40,616 nt of DNA. Origin: Bacillota bacterium. Its GTDB lineage: Bacteria > Bacillota > Clostridia > Christensenellales > Aristaeellaceae. Of this stretch, positions 31,514-39,309 are shown piece by piece. The stretch is from positions 1 to 40,616 of the forward strand of contig JAEZQK010000046.1 of NCBI GenBank assembly GCA_023413135.1. The letters are read 5' to 3'. Both the position numbers and the translations under genes were made by a program. Below the pieces are notes generated by a model. That model saw only the letters and a list, made by a program, of their open reading frames with translations. It was not told the DNA's origin and did not search any database. The stretch's first letter is position 1. Each line of letters starts with the position of its first letter.

Positions 31514-32770
31514 TTATAGTTTTCCGGATTCCTTGCGTTTTTCCACCCATCCTTCTTTGATAGTCCCCTTGGCACGGGCTACGTACAGCGCCCCTTCCGG
31601 CACATCCTCGGTAACGGTGGAGCCGGCGGCCACATAGGCTTCCCTGCCCACCTTGACGGGCGGCACCAGGTTCACATTGCAGCCGATAAAGGCATCATCC
31701 TCTATGGTCGTCCGGTGCTTGTGCTTGCCGTCGTAGTTGGTGAACACCACGCCGCAGCCCAGGTTGATGTTTTTGCCCAGGTCCCCGTCGCCCACGTACG
31801 TCAGGTGCGATACCTTGGTGCCGTTGCCGATGTGGCTGTTCTTGACCTCCACAAAGTCGCCGATGCGGCATTTTTCGCCGATGACGCTGTCGGGCCGCAA
31901 GTATGCGAACGGCCCCACCGTTGTCCCGGCCCCTACATGGCAATGAAGGAGCACACTGCTTTCCACCGTCACATCATCTGCCAGGATGGCATCATTCAGC
32001 CGGCTGTTGGGCAATAGCATGCATCTGGCGCCGATTTTGCTGCCCTGCTGCAAGTGGCAGCCGGGATAGATCACCGTATCCGGGCCAATCACCACGTCCG
32101 CGTCGATATATGTGGCACCCGGCACCAGTAGCGTAACACCCTGGGCCATGTGCCAAGCATTGATACGCTCCTGCATGCAGGCAAAAGCATTGGCAAAATC
32201 CAGCCTGGTGCGCACTGAGATCAGTTCCTCCCCGTCGGCGGCCACAGGCTCCACCTTTACGCCCTGCTCCGAAATCGCCGTCAGAGCATCAAGCGGTGTG
32301 CATTCCGCGTCTTCCCAGGCAGAGAGTACCTTTTGAAGCGTCTGGGCATCAAAGCAGTAGGCGGTGCCGCCCAGCCTAAGGCCCGGTTCCTGTTCCAAAT
32401 CCTCCCCCTGCCACTGCAGGAAGGATGCCTTCACATCCCCCTCCACCGCCGCCAGCAAAAATTGCAACGTGTCTGGCTGCAGGCAGGGCATGTCGCCCCG
32501 CACTACCAGCACCTTGCCCCGGGATGCATTAGATGCGGCCGCCGCAAACCCCAGGGCAAATTCCCTTTCACAATCATAGATGCTCTTAAGCGCCTTCGTA
32601 TCGCCATGCTCCGGCACCATCAGACAGGTACCGGCCACCGCTTCCAGTGTTTTTATGGCATGAAAGAATACCGGCTTCCCCAAAAGGGAATGGACGGCAA
32701 TAGGCCTTGCGCCCTCCGGCTCACCCTGCACTGCATCCGGCAGGAGTAAAAGCGGCAAAATGTTCGACAT
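31514..32770 (-). CDS. glmU: GlmU homologue: intact acetyltransferase half, degenerate uridyltransferase half
   Basis: A 418-residue protein (GlmU is usually 450-460). The C-terminal left-handed beta-helix (from about 215) keeps every residue I can align to the E. coli glucosamine-1-phosphate acetyltransferase site with a constant offset of 41: Arg292, Lys310, His322 (catalytic), Tyr325, Asn336, Lys351 and Arg399. The N-terminal nucleotidyltransferase half is present but lacks the LxxGxGTRM loop (it reads LLLPDAVQGEPEGA), the PK lysine (PIAVH), the QLGTGHA motif (EFALGFA) and the Asn before the linker (VRTRL); only the GDMP aspartate (93) is retained. It therefore probably acetylates GlcN-1-P but may not make UDP-GlcNAc. 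It lies between purR and pth, the normal glmU position. GAGGTGAG precedes the ATG. Confidence 0.85.
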   Translation of the reverse strand: MSNILPLLLLPDAVQGEPEGARPIAVHSLLGKPVFFHAIKTLEAVAGTCLMVPEHGDTKALKSIYDCEREFALGFAAAASNASRGKVLVVRGDMPCLQPDTLQFLLAAVEGDVKASFLQWQGEDLEQEPGLRLGGTAYCFDAQTLQKVLSAWEDAECTPLDALTAISEQGVKVEPVAADGEELISVRTRLDFANAFACMQERINAWHMAQGVTLLVPGATYIDADVVIGPDTVIYPGCHLQQGSKIGARCMLLPNSRLNDAILADDVTVESSVLLHCHVGAGTTVGPFAYLRPDSVIGEKCRIGDFVEVKNSHIGNGTKVSHLTYVGDGDLGKNINLGCGVVFTNYDGKHKHRTTIEDDAFIGCNVNLVPPVKVGREAYVAAGSTVTEDVPEGALYVARAKGTIKEGWVEKRKESGKL

Positions 32771-32811
32771 GAAAACTCACCTCATTTTTATCCTACGCAA
32801 TACGCAAAAAG

Positions 32812-33633
32812 CTATTCATACAGCCAATCGGCGGGGCGCACCTTGGCCACGATCTCCTCATCCGCCATTTCCTCCAGAATCATCAGCGAGCGTTCCCCGC
32901 TGATGCGCTTCTTCTGCGGATTGGCGGTGGCCATCACAAATGCCATGCCCACCACCGTAACGGAAAACTCGTGCATCAAATCCACCATGCCCTTGGCGGT
33001 TCCGCCGCCCTTCAAAAAATCGTCTACGATCAGTGCCCGCTGGTTTTCCTTCACCGCCCGGCGGGACAGGGACATGGTCTCGATCCTGCCGGAGGAGCCG
33101 GACACATAGTTGATATTCACGGCGGAACCCTCGTACACCTTGCTGGACCGCCTGGCGATCACCAGCGGCACGCCCAACGCTTCGGCCGTCATCAGCGCCA
33201 CGGGGATGCCCTTGGTCTCCATAGTGAGCACAAAATCGGGTTCTTCCTCATAAAACTTGCCGGCCAGGATTCTGCCCATTTGCCCCACCACATCCGGCAT
33301 GGACAGGATATCGGAAAAATACAGAAAGCCGCCGGGCAGCACCCGCTCCTTGCAGCACAACTTAATACAAAGCTCCTGAATGCAGCTTAAGGCCTGCTCC
33401 TTGTCCATAACGGGACGGTAACGCACGCCCCCCGCCGCACCGGTCACGGTATCCAACTGCCCCAGGCCAAACTCCTTGGCCACCGAACGGAGGATATCGA
33501 TGTCCTCGCTCATGGTGGATTTGGCCGCCCCAAACAAATCGCAAAAATGGGAAAGCGTAAAAATTTTGTTGGGCGAAGCGGACAATATCTTCATCATGGC
33601 CGCCATCCGCTCGTTCCTTCGTATCCGATCCAT
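32812..33633 (-). CDS. purR: Pur operon repressor PurR
   Basis: A 273-residue PRPP-responsive repressor of purine genes. An N-terminal winged helix (RRNERMAAMMKIL, then HFCDLFGAAKSTMSEDI) covers about 1-75, and a phosphoribosyltransferase-like domain with the PRPP loop RALIVDDFLKGGGTAKG lies near 200. The start is at 33633 behind GGGAG; the longer frame to 33663 has no ribosome binding site. It heads a purR-glmU-pth-mfd unit and has a promoter with PurBox-like sites directly upstream, so it is probably autoregulated. Confidence 0.95.
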   Translation of the reverse strand: MDRIRRNERMAAMMKILSASPNKIFTLSHFCDLFGAAKSTMSEDIDILRSVAKEFGLGQLDTVTGAAGGVRYRPVMDKEQALSCIQELCIKLCCKERVLPGGFLYFSDILSMPDVVGQMGRILAGKFYEEEPDFVLTMETKGIPVALMTAEALGVPLVIARRSSKVYEGSAVNINYVSGSSGRIETMSLSRRAVKENQRALIVDDFLKGGGTAKGMVDLMHEFSVTVVGMAFVMATANPQKKRISGERSLMILEEMADEEIVAKVRPADWLYE

Positions 33634-33674
33634 AGGCACAACACTCCCGCGCCTTAGTTTCAAGCACTTTTACG

Positions 33675-33703
33675 ATTATATCACACGAAGGCGAATATTG
33701 CCA
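33675..33703 (-). promoter_or_regulatory. Promoter of the purR unit
   Basis: On the minus strand a perfect TATAAT (33680-33675) preceded by TGA gives an extended -10 (TGATATAAT). The -35 position 17 bases upstream (TGGCAA) is weak, as tolerated with an extended -10. Transcription would start about 35 bases before purR. Confidence 0.6.
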
Positions 33704-33731
33704 GCATTTTTTCGATCGATTGTTCGGGTTT
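33687..33731. promoter_or_regulatory. Inverted PurBox pair upstream of purR
   Basis: On the minus strand AAACCCGAACAAT (33731-33719) matches the PurBox consensus AWWWCCGAACWWT at 12 of 13 positions. On the plus strand GAAGGCGAATATT (33687-33699) matches at 9 of 13. The CGAA cores face in opposite directions about 31 bp centre to centre, which fits the 14-mer boxes separated by about 17 bp described for Bacillus PurR. The proximal box lies within the purR promoter. Confidence 0.6.
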
Positions 33732-33739
33732 TTTGACGT

Positions 33740-33778
33740 AAAAAAGGGGTTGTCGCAGGGCGCACCTGCCAGAACCCC
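33740..33778 (-). terminator. Terminator of the DUF3048 gene
   Basis: GGGGTT (33746-33751) pairs with AACCCC (33773-33778) and GCAGG (33755-33759) with CCTGC (33765-33769) across a symmetric 3x3 internal loop. On the minus strand a run of T (A tract 33740-33745) follows. It separates the DUF3048 gene from purR. Confidence 0.8.
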
Positions 33779-33805
33779 AGGGTATGGCGTAAGATTTTGA
33801 GGCAA

Positions 33806-34900
33806 TCAATCACCAGTATATGATACGGGAACACTGTCATCCACAATGCTTATGAATGTCTTGCCACGCTGCAATTTCAGTTCATTGCCGTCCTGGTCAA
33901 AGAAAACGGTACGCTGATTCATACCGGTACGCACCCAATAGCCCGGTATGTACCGCCCGCCCATAAAAATATCTGCGTTACCGGATCCTATATTGACTGT
34001 CACAGGCCGGGCTCCGTCATTGGCATAAAAAGTCAGCTTTGTGCGCTGGATAATGAGATTGGCAAAGGCTGGCTGCTCTTGTGTATTCCTGTCAACATAC
34101 TTTTCGCCATCCACGCTGCGCAGGTACACATTTTTATTGGAATCATAGGCGAAGGAAGACGAATAATCAGCTCTCTTTTGCTTAATGGAGATATTCGTCG
34201 CGCGCTCCCCACTTTTTGGCAGTTCATCCGTGAACAGAAAGGGCCTGGAGGGTGCCTGAAAATCAGCGGGGATCAATGCCTGCATGGCCTTTACATTGGC
34301 ATCCACATCATGGGGGCTTGGCAGTCCGCTAACGCGAGTATAATACTTCTTCCAGGGCTTGCTGATACCGACGATGCCGCTGAACAGCACGCCCTTTTTG
34401 CTGGCCCCTGTTTCTTTGAACAGGGTATTTACATTGGTTCCATCGTTTTCCTGACCGCCATAGAAGATAAATCCTCCATCCCACTCTTCCCGCAATTCTG
34501 CTTGCGTAATGCGGGCGGAGCGGATTGGACCGGCGCTTTGCGGAATTTCGTCGCTGAACAAAAAAGTAAGGCCCATATGCCCGTGTTGATGCAATGGTGT
34601 TTCATAGATAATATCTGCCTGATCCACACCCCATTGCGCCAAACTTCCCACGCCGCCGGAAGTATTATCAATCTGTGCCAGCATAGGCAGATACTTTCCG
34701 GACCACGGCATGCCTGTAACAGGGCTTTGCCCGGCAATTTCGGGATTTGCCGGGAAATTCCCATCCGGCCCCAGTCCCTTGACCTCAATACTTCGTTTCT
34801 TTTCATTCTGAATGGTTACCGGCGTTCCTTGCGCATATACAACCTGAACCATGGAAAGGAGGAAAGCAGTTACTGCGACGAAGCATACAATCTTTTTCAT
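33806..34900 (-). CDS. DUF3048 domain protein, YerB-like, exported
   Basis: A 364-residue exported protein of unknown function. A signal peptide (MKKIVCFVAVTAFLLSMVQV, cleavage near VYA) is followed by the DUF3048 N-terminal domain with its marker sequences MLAQIDNTSGG, QADIIYETPL and AGPIRSARITQAEL (about residues 80-150), and the C-terminal DUF3048_C domain (FFDQDGNELKLQRGKTFISIVDD). Bacillus YerB is a lipoprotein, but here no lipobox cysteine follows the hydrophobic core. GAAAGGA lies eight bases before the ATG at 34900; a TTG two codons upstream is less likely. It is monocistronic, between terminators. Confidence 0.88.
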   Translation of the reverse strand: MKKIVCFVAVTAFLLSMVQVVYAQGTPVTIQNEKKRSIEVKGLGPDGNFPANPEIAGQSPVTGMPWSGKYLPMLAQIDNTSGGVGSLAQWGVDQADIIYETPLHQHGHMGLTFLFSDEIPQSAGPIRSARITQAELREEWDGGFIFYGGQENDGTNVNTLFKETGASKKGVLFSGIVGISKPWKKYYTRVSGLPSPHDVDANVKAMQALIPADFQAPSRPFLFTDELPKSGERATNISIKQKRADYSSSFAYDSNKNVYLRSVDGEKYVDRNTQEQPAFANLIIQRTKLTFYANDGARPVTVNIGSGNADIFMGGRYIPGYWVRTGMNQRTVFFDQDGNELKLQRGKTFISIVDDSVPVSYTGD

Positions 34901-34973
34901 GATCAAAATCCTTTCTATAGCAACCGCTCAACGCACATGCAATTCAATTTTTTCCAATTCCATTATTTTTTGC

Positions 34974-35002
34974 ATTATAACACAAGGTTATCAAGAGGAA
35001 AA
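34974..35002 (-). promoter_or_regulatory. Promoter of the DUF3048 gene
   Basis: On the minus strand TATAAT (34979-34974) is preceded by TGT, forming an extended -10 (TGTTATAAT), with a weak TTTTCC 17 bases upstream. It lies about 75 bases before the start codon. Confidence 0.55.
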
Positions 35003-35087
35003 CATGTGGGAAGACAAATTTACATCCAATTTACATCCGTCAACGCCTATCCATATGTATTTCGCCCTAGCGTATATATTTTGACAA

Positions 35088-35120
35088 AAAAGCGGAGAAA
35101 GAGCTATCTCTTTCCCCGCT
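35088..35120 (-). terminator. Terminator of the yqfD-era operon
   Basis: AGCGG-A-GAAAGAG (35091-35103) pairs with CTCTTTC-C-CCGCT (35108-35120) with one mismatch and a four-base loop, and on the minus strand runs directly into TTTTTT. It begins 16 bases after the era stop. Confidence 0.88.
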
Positions 35121-35135
35121 TGCGCAAGCACCATC

Positions 35136-36026
35136 TTACTCGTAGCCAAGCGTACGCAAATCATCCATCCGGTTGCGCCAGTCAGGCCTCACCTTCACCC
35201 AAAGCTCCAGGTTCACGTGCATCCCAAGCAGCTTTTCAATATCCATGCGGGCTTCCTGGCCGATGCGCTGCAGCATGGAGCCGTGCTTGCCGATGATGAT
35301 GCCCTTGTGGGCGTCCCGCTCGCAATAGATGGTGGCGTGTATCTCCATGAAATTATCGTTGAGCTTATTCATGGCCATCATTTCCACGCCGACGCCATGG
35401 GGCACCTCCTCCTTCAGGTGAAGCAGCGCCTTTTCCCGGATGAGTTCGCCGCAGATCAGCCGCTCCGGCTGATCGGTCATCATATCATCGGGGAAGTACT
35501 TGGGCCCTTCCGGCAGATAGCCTACCAGCACCTTTTTCAGTTCATCCAGCCCGTCCTCTTTTTTCGCGCTGATGGGCACGATGGCGTCATACCCGGCTTC
35601 GGAAAAGGAAGCCATCAATGCCAGCAGGTTTTCCTTGGGGATTATGTCGATCTTGTTGAGCGCCAGCACCTTGGGCACCTTTTTACCGCGCAGGGAAGTG
35701 ACCACATCCCTGTCCTTTGGCCCCACGGCCGTAGCGTCCACCAGTACCAGCAGCACATCCATGCCTTCCATGGCATCCCTGGCCGACTGCACCATGTATT
35801 CCCCCAGCTTCGTCCTGGGGGTATGAATGCCGGGGGTATCCAGAAAAACGATCTGCCAATCCTCCCGTGTCATCACGCCCATGATGCGGTTGCGGGTGGT
35901 CTGGGGGCGGTTGGATACGATGGCCACCTTTTCCCCCACAAAGGCGTTCATGAGGGTGGATTTGCCCACGTTGGGCCGCCCGATAATGGCCACAAAGCCG
36001 GAATGGAAGCCTTTCTTGTTATCCAT
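35136..36026 (-). CDS. era: Ribosome-assembly GTPase Era
   Basis: A 296-residue GTPase that binds 16S rRNA and supports 30S assembly. G1 GRPNVGKS (16-23), the switch region with TTR, G3 DTPG, G4 NKID and the later SAK motif are all present, followed by a KH RNA-binding domain (about 205-290, IIGKHGSMLQRIG). It follows the YbeY-Cdd fusion by 21 bases and is the last gene of its operon. Both Era and YbeY act in 16S maturation, consistent with co-expression. Confidence 0.97.
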   Translation of the reverse strand: MDNKKGFHSGFVAIIGRPNVGKSTLMNAFVGEKVAIVSNRPQTTRNRIMGVMTREDWQIVFLDTPGIHTPRTKLGEYMVQSARDAMEGMDVLLVLVDATAVGPKDRDVVTSLRGKKVPKVLALNKIDIIPKENLLALMASFSEAGYDAIVPISAKKEDGLDELKKVLVGYLPEGPKYFPDDMMTDQPERLICGELIREKALLHLKEEVPHGVGVEMMAMNKLNDNFMEIHATIYCERDAHKGIIIGKHGSMLQRIGQEARMDIEKLLGMHVNLELWVKVRPDWRNRMDDLRTLGYE

Positions 36027-36047
36027 GAATACATTGTCTCCTTGCTG

Positions 36048-36953
36048 TTACTCCCTGGGCAGCTCCTTGGGACCGAAACCGTGGGGCAATAGATCAATAA
36101 GCTTTGCGCTGGAAACCTGATTTTCATCCCAGGTTACCAGCACCCGGATATCGGGCGCGAACTCATTGAGCACCTGCCGGCAGGCGCCGCAGGGCCAGGG
36201 CGCCGCACTGTTGGCGGCGATGGCAATGGCGGTAAACTCTGTTGCCCCCTCGCTCACCGCCTTGAAGATAGCCGTCCGCTCCGCACAGTTGGTCAGGCCG
36301 AAGGAGGCATTTTCCACGTTGCAGCCTGTAAATATTCGGCCGTCGGCGCAGAGCACGCACGCTCCCACCTGAAATTTGGAATATGGCGCATAGGAGCGCT
36401 CCATAGCCTTCCTCGCCAGTTGAAGCAGCGCTTCATCTGATATCTGATCCAATTTTTCTTCTCTTCCCATGCTCATCATGTTTAAAGCCTTTTCCTCCAT
36501 GGCGCGCATCGCCGCCCGCTCTTCTTCTGTGCTATGGTCATACCCCATCAGGTGGCATATACCATGCACCAGCAAATACGCCGCTTCCCGTTCTTCGCTG
36601 TGGCCATATTCCGCCGCCTGGGCCTTTACATGATCCACGGAAAGGATTACATCACCCAGGAAGCACACGTCCAGCTCGCTGTCATATTCCTTTTTTAAAA
36701 GGTGTCCGGACTGCCCGGCCGTTTTGCCCTGCCTGTAATTCACCGTAGGGAAGGACAAAACATCCGTCGCCACGTCGATGTTTCGCATTTCCCAGTTGAT
36801 TTTACGGATCTCATGGTCATCTGTCATGAGCACGCCGATGCCGCAGGGAAGTGTTATGCCTTCCGCTATAAGAGCACAATCCGCCGCAGTCTGCATGAGG
36901 CTTGGCAAGTGGCGGGGCATATTGCAGGCGTGTATCGTCCAATACAGAGTCAA
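36048..36953 (-). CDS. Fusion of rRNA maturation RNase YbeY and cytidine deaminase
   Basis: A single 301-residue frame joins two proteins that are separate neighbours in Bacillus (ybeY-dgkA-cdd-era). Residues 1-165 are YbeY, with the zinc triad His130, His134 and His140 in HGICHLMGYDH. Residues 170-301 are a homotetrameric-type cytidine deaminase with zinc ligands Cys223, Cys255 and Cys258 and catalytic Glu225 (NCAERTA, PCGACRQVL). Both active sites look intact. The linker (about 160-172, MSMGREEKLDQIS) is short. The intervening dgkA is missing. The start is TTG at 36953, fixed by GGAGG seven bases upstream, with no competing ATG until residue 12. It should take part in 16S 3'-end processing and pyrimidine salvage. 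Confidence 0.9.
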   Translation of the reverse strand: MTLYWTIHACNMPRHLPSLMQTAADCALIAEGITLPCGIGVLMTDDHEIRKINWEMRNIDVATDVLSFPTVNYRQGKTAGQSGHLLKKEYDSELDVCFLGDVILSVDHVKAQAAEYGHSEEREAAYLLVHGICHLMGYDHSTEEERAAMRAMEEKALNMMSMGREEKLDQISDEALLQLARKAMERSYAPYSKFQVGACVLCADGRIFTGCNVENASFGLTNCAERTAIFKAVSEGATEFTAIAIAANSAAPWPCGACRQVLNEFAPDIRVLVTWDENQVSSAKLIDLLPHGFGPKELPRE

Positions 36954-36955
36954 CC

Positions 36956-39307
36956 CTATTCCTCCAAATCTTCCTTTTCCCCTGGCGCGTTCTCCGCTTC
37001 CCCGCCGTCCTCCGGCAAAGAAATGGATGGACTCTCCTCTTTTTCAGGTGCCGGCTCCTCGTTAGGCTCCTTTTCTGCAGGCGGTGCAGGCGCAGGTTCC
37101 GGTTCCGTCAGCCGGGCAGGCTCCGGCGGTTCCTTTTTCTGAATTTCCACCGCCGGATATTCGATGCGCTCGTGGAACACGCCAATCAGCACGGTGGTAA
37201 AAGCATCGCAAATCTTGTCAATATCCCGCAACGTCAGCGGAGAATCGCTCAGCTGCCCATCCTCCAGCTTGCCCCGCACCAGCTGCTCAATAAATTCCTC
37301 AATGCGCTTAGGCGTAGGGTCGGGCATGGAGCGCACGGCAGCTTCGATGGTATCGGCCAGCATGACGATGGCGCTTTCCTTCATGCTGGGACGGGTACCG
37401 TCATAGCGGAAATCCTGGATGTCTACCGGATTGCCCCCCGCCTGCTGGAGCGCTTTGTGGTAAAAGTACATCACCGGCGTGTCACCATGATGCTCCATGA
37501 TGATCTTTTCAATCTCCAAGGGCAGACGATATTTCTTGGCCATTTGAAGTCCGTCCCTGGCGTGGGCGGTGACGATGGCGGAAGAAACGTATGGGTCCGT
37601 ATGGTCATGGGGGTTATCCCCCATTTGATTTTCCTTAAAATACAGAGGGCGCTTGAGCTTGCCCACGTCATGAAAATAGGAGCCGACCCTGGCCAGAAGG
37701 GGATTGGCCCCGATGGCCTCCGCCGCTGCTTCCGACAGGTTGGCCACGATGATGGAATGATGGTAGGTGCCCGGCGCTTCTATTAGCAGCCTGCGCAATA
37801 ACGGCTGATTGGGGTTGGCAAGCTCCATCAGCTTGCTGGGGGTGGACAAGTTGAATACGATCTCCAAAAGCGGCTGAAAGCCCATGCACAAAAGCGCTGC
37901 GATCACTGCACCGCCCATGCTCCACAATGCGTTTATGAAAACGGCCTGTGAATCGTTATTGGTCATCAGGCCGACTGCCATCATGACCACCAGGCTGGAC
38001 AGCGCCGCATAGATGCCGCACAACAGCGCCTGTGCCCTGTGGGATTTGCCCCTAAGCGCCATCACCGCCACGGTACCGCCCACCACGTTGCTAAGCAGCA
38101 TGTGGATCATGATGGCGCCGTATTCGTTGTTCCCGCCCGCCGATAAGGCACTGACGATCACCGATAGCGCCAGGTTCCCGGCTATGCCGGCCAGGGGGCC
38201 CAGAAGCCCCGTCAAAAGCAGAGCACCCAGGATCACGGGCGACAGGTAGACGCTCACCCGCATGACCTTTACGAACACGATACAGATCGCCAGCGTAAGG
38301 CTCAATATCAGCATGAACACGACCATCTTCCGGACATCCTGCATCAGGGAACCGTTCATCAGCGCCAGCAGGAGCAGCGTTAAAAACATGATGGCCACGA
38401 TCAAAAGCGCAGCGCCAAGATACATGGGCACATCCACGCTGTTGTCATCCAAGAGCCCCAGGGCTCGCAGCATCTCCAACTGGTTGGCGCTTATCCGCTC
38501 CCCGGCCACCACAATGTTCTGCCCCTGATTGTACATCACAGGCTCCACAGCCTTGCGCGCGTTTTCCTCGGCGATGGCAGTGGCCTCCTCATCGATGACC
38601 ATGTTGGGCTGTATAACTCTGCGTAGCAAGGGAGAAATCACGTTTTGCAAAAGGCTGGTATCCGTTTTATAACCCACGATCTGCAGAATAGTTGCGATAG
38701 ATTCGTTGACCTGCCCCTCGCGGACGGTAGTATTCATAGTGTTGCGCACGGCGGCGGAAACATCGTTGTATGCTTCCTCCAGCTTTTCTGCAGGTGTCTG
38801 CAAAAGCGTAGCGATTTGATAATCTGCCAGGGTGATACTTGTCAGCATATCCCTGGCGTAGTCAAGCTCACCCTGCGTATAGCGGCGGGCCGTGGTGCTG
38901 ACGCCTTCTTCCGGCTGGGGGGTATCGGAAAGCAGTGTCTGGCCGTATTGCTGCACCCGGCGCAACTCTTCGAACACGCTTCTCAGATCGTTCATCACCG
39001 TGTCCGTGACGCCATCCTTGGGATGATAGGATGGTTCCACCTGCTTGGCGGCTTCCTCCCTGCGGCGGTTGGTGGTGGCCTCATCCACCACATCCTTGGA
39101 TGCGGTGATCGTTTGAAAGGCGATGGACCCCACCTTCAGGTTGTAGCGTTCCGGCGCGATGGCGGTGCCGAACAAAACCGCCAAAGCAGCCGTGCCCAGG
39201 ATGGCCACAAAAACGCATTTGGCCCGATTGGTACTGACTGCTGCCAAAACCCGGGTCAAGCTTATGCGCTCTCCTTTTTTTCGGCCTTTTTGCCGCTTGG
39301 CCATCAT
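36956..39307 (-). CDS. pgpH: 7TM-HD cyclic-di-AMP phosphodiesterase PgpH
   Basis: A 783-residue membrane enzyme that degrades c-di-AMP (YqfF in Bacillus). An N-terminal membrane helix (about 30-50) precedes the extracellular 7TMR-HDED domain, seven membrane helices (about 300-480), and a cytosolic HD domain with YFHDVGKLKRPLY near residue 545 and the later IIMEHHGD. The C-terminal 60 residues form an unusual Pro/Glu-rich, acidic, low-complexity tail. AAGGAG precedes ATGATG. It lies three bases after phoH and two before the YbeY-Cdd start, so the three are tightly coupled. Confidence 0.95.
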   Translation of the reverse strand: MMAKRQKGRKKGERISLTRVLAAVSTNRAKCVFVAILGTAALAVLFGTAIAPERYNLKVGSIAFQTITASKDVVDEATTNRRREEAAKQVEPSYHPKDGVTDTVMNDLRSVFEELRRVQQYGQTLLSDTPQPEEGVSTTARRYTQGELDYARDMLTSITLADYQIATLLQTPAEKLEEAYNDVSAAVRNTMNTTVREGQVNESIATILQIVGYKTDTSLLQNVISPLLRRVIQPNMVIDEEATAIAEENARKAVEPVMYNQGQNIVVAGERISANQLEMLRALGLLDDNSVDVPMYLGAALLIVAIMFLTLLLLALMNGSLMQDVRKMVVFMLILSLTLAICIVFVKVMRVSVYLSPVILGALLLTGLLGPLAGIAGNLALSVIVSALSAGGNNEYGAIMIHMLLSNVVGGTVAVMALRGKSHRAQALLCGIYAALSSLVVMMAVGLMTNNDSQAVFINALWSMGGAVIAALLCMGFQPLLEIVFNLSTPSKLMELANPNQPLLRRLLIEAPGTYHHSIIVANLSEAAAEAIGANPLLARVGSYFHDVGKLKRPLYFKENQMGDNPHDHTDPYVSSAIVTAHARDGLQMAKKYRLPLEIEKIIMEHHGDTPVMYFYHKALQQAGGNPVDIQDFRYDGTRPSMKESAIVMLADTIEAAVRSMPDPTPKRIEEFIEQLVRGKLEDGQLSDSPLTLRDIDKICDAFTTVLIGVFHERIEYPAVEIQKKEPPEPARLTEPEPAPAPPAEKEPNEEPAPEKEESPSISLPEDGGEAENAPGEKEDLEE

Positions 39308-39309
39308 GG

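Noticed and set aside
34079..35296. 405-codon plus-strand frame across the DUF3048 gene, its promoter and the end of era
   Set aside because: It crosses two real genes, a promoter and a terminator on the other strand. Its composition (His/Ile/Cys/Leu-rich) is that of an antisense shadow.
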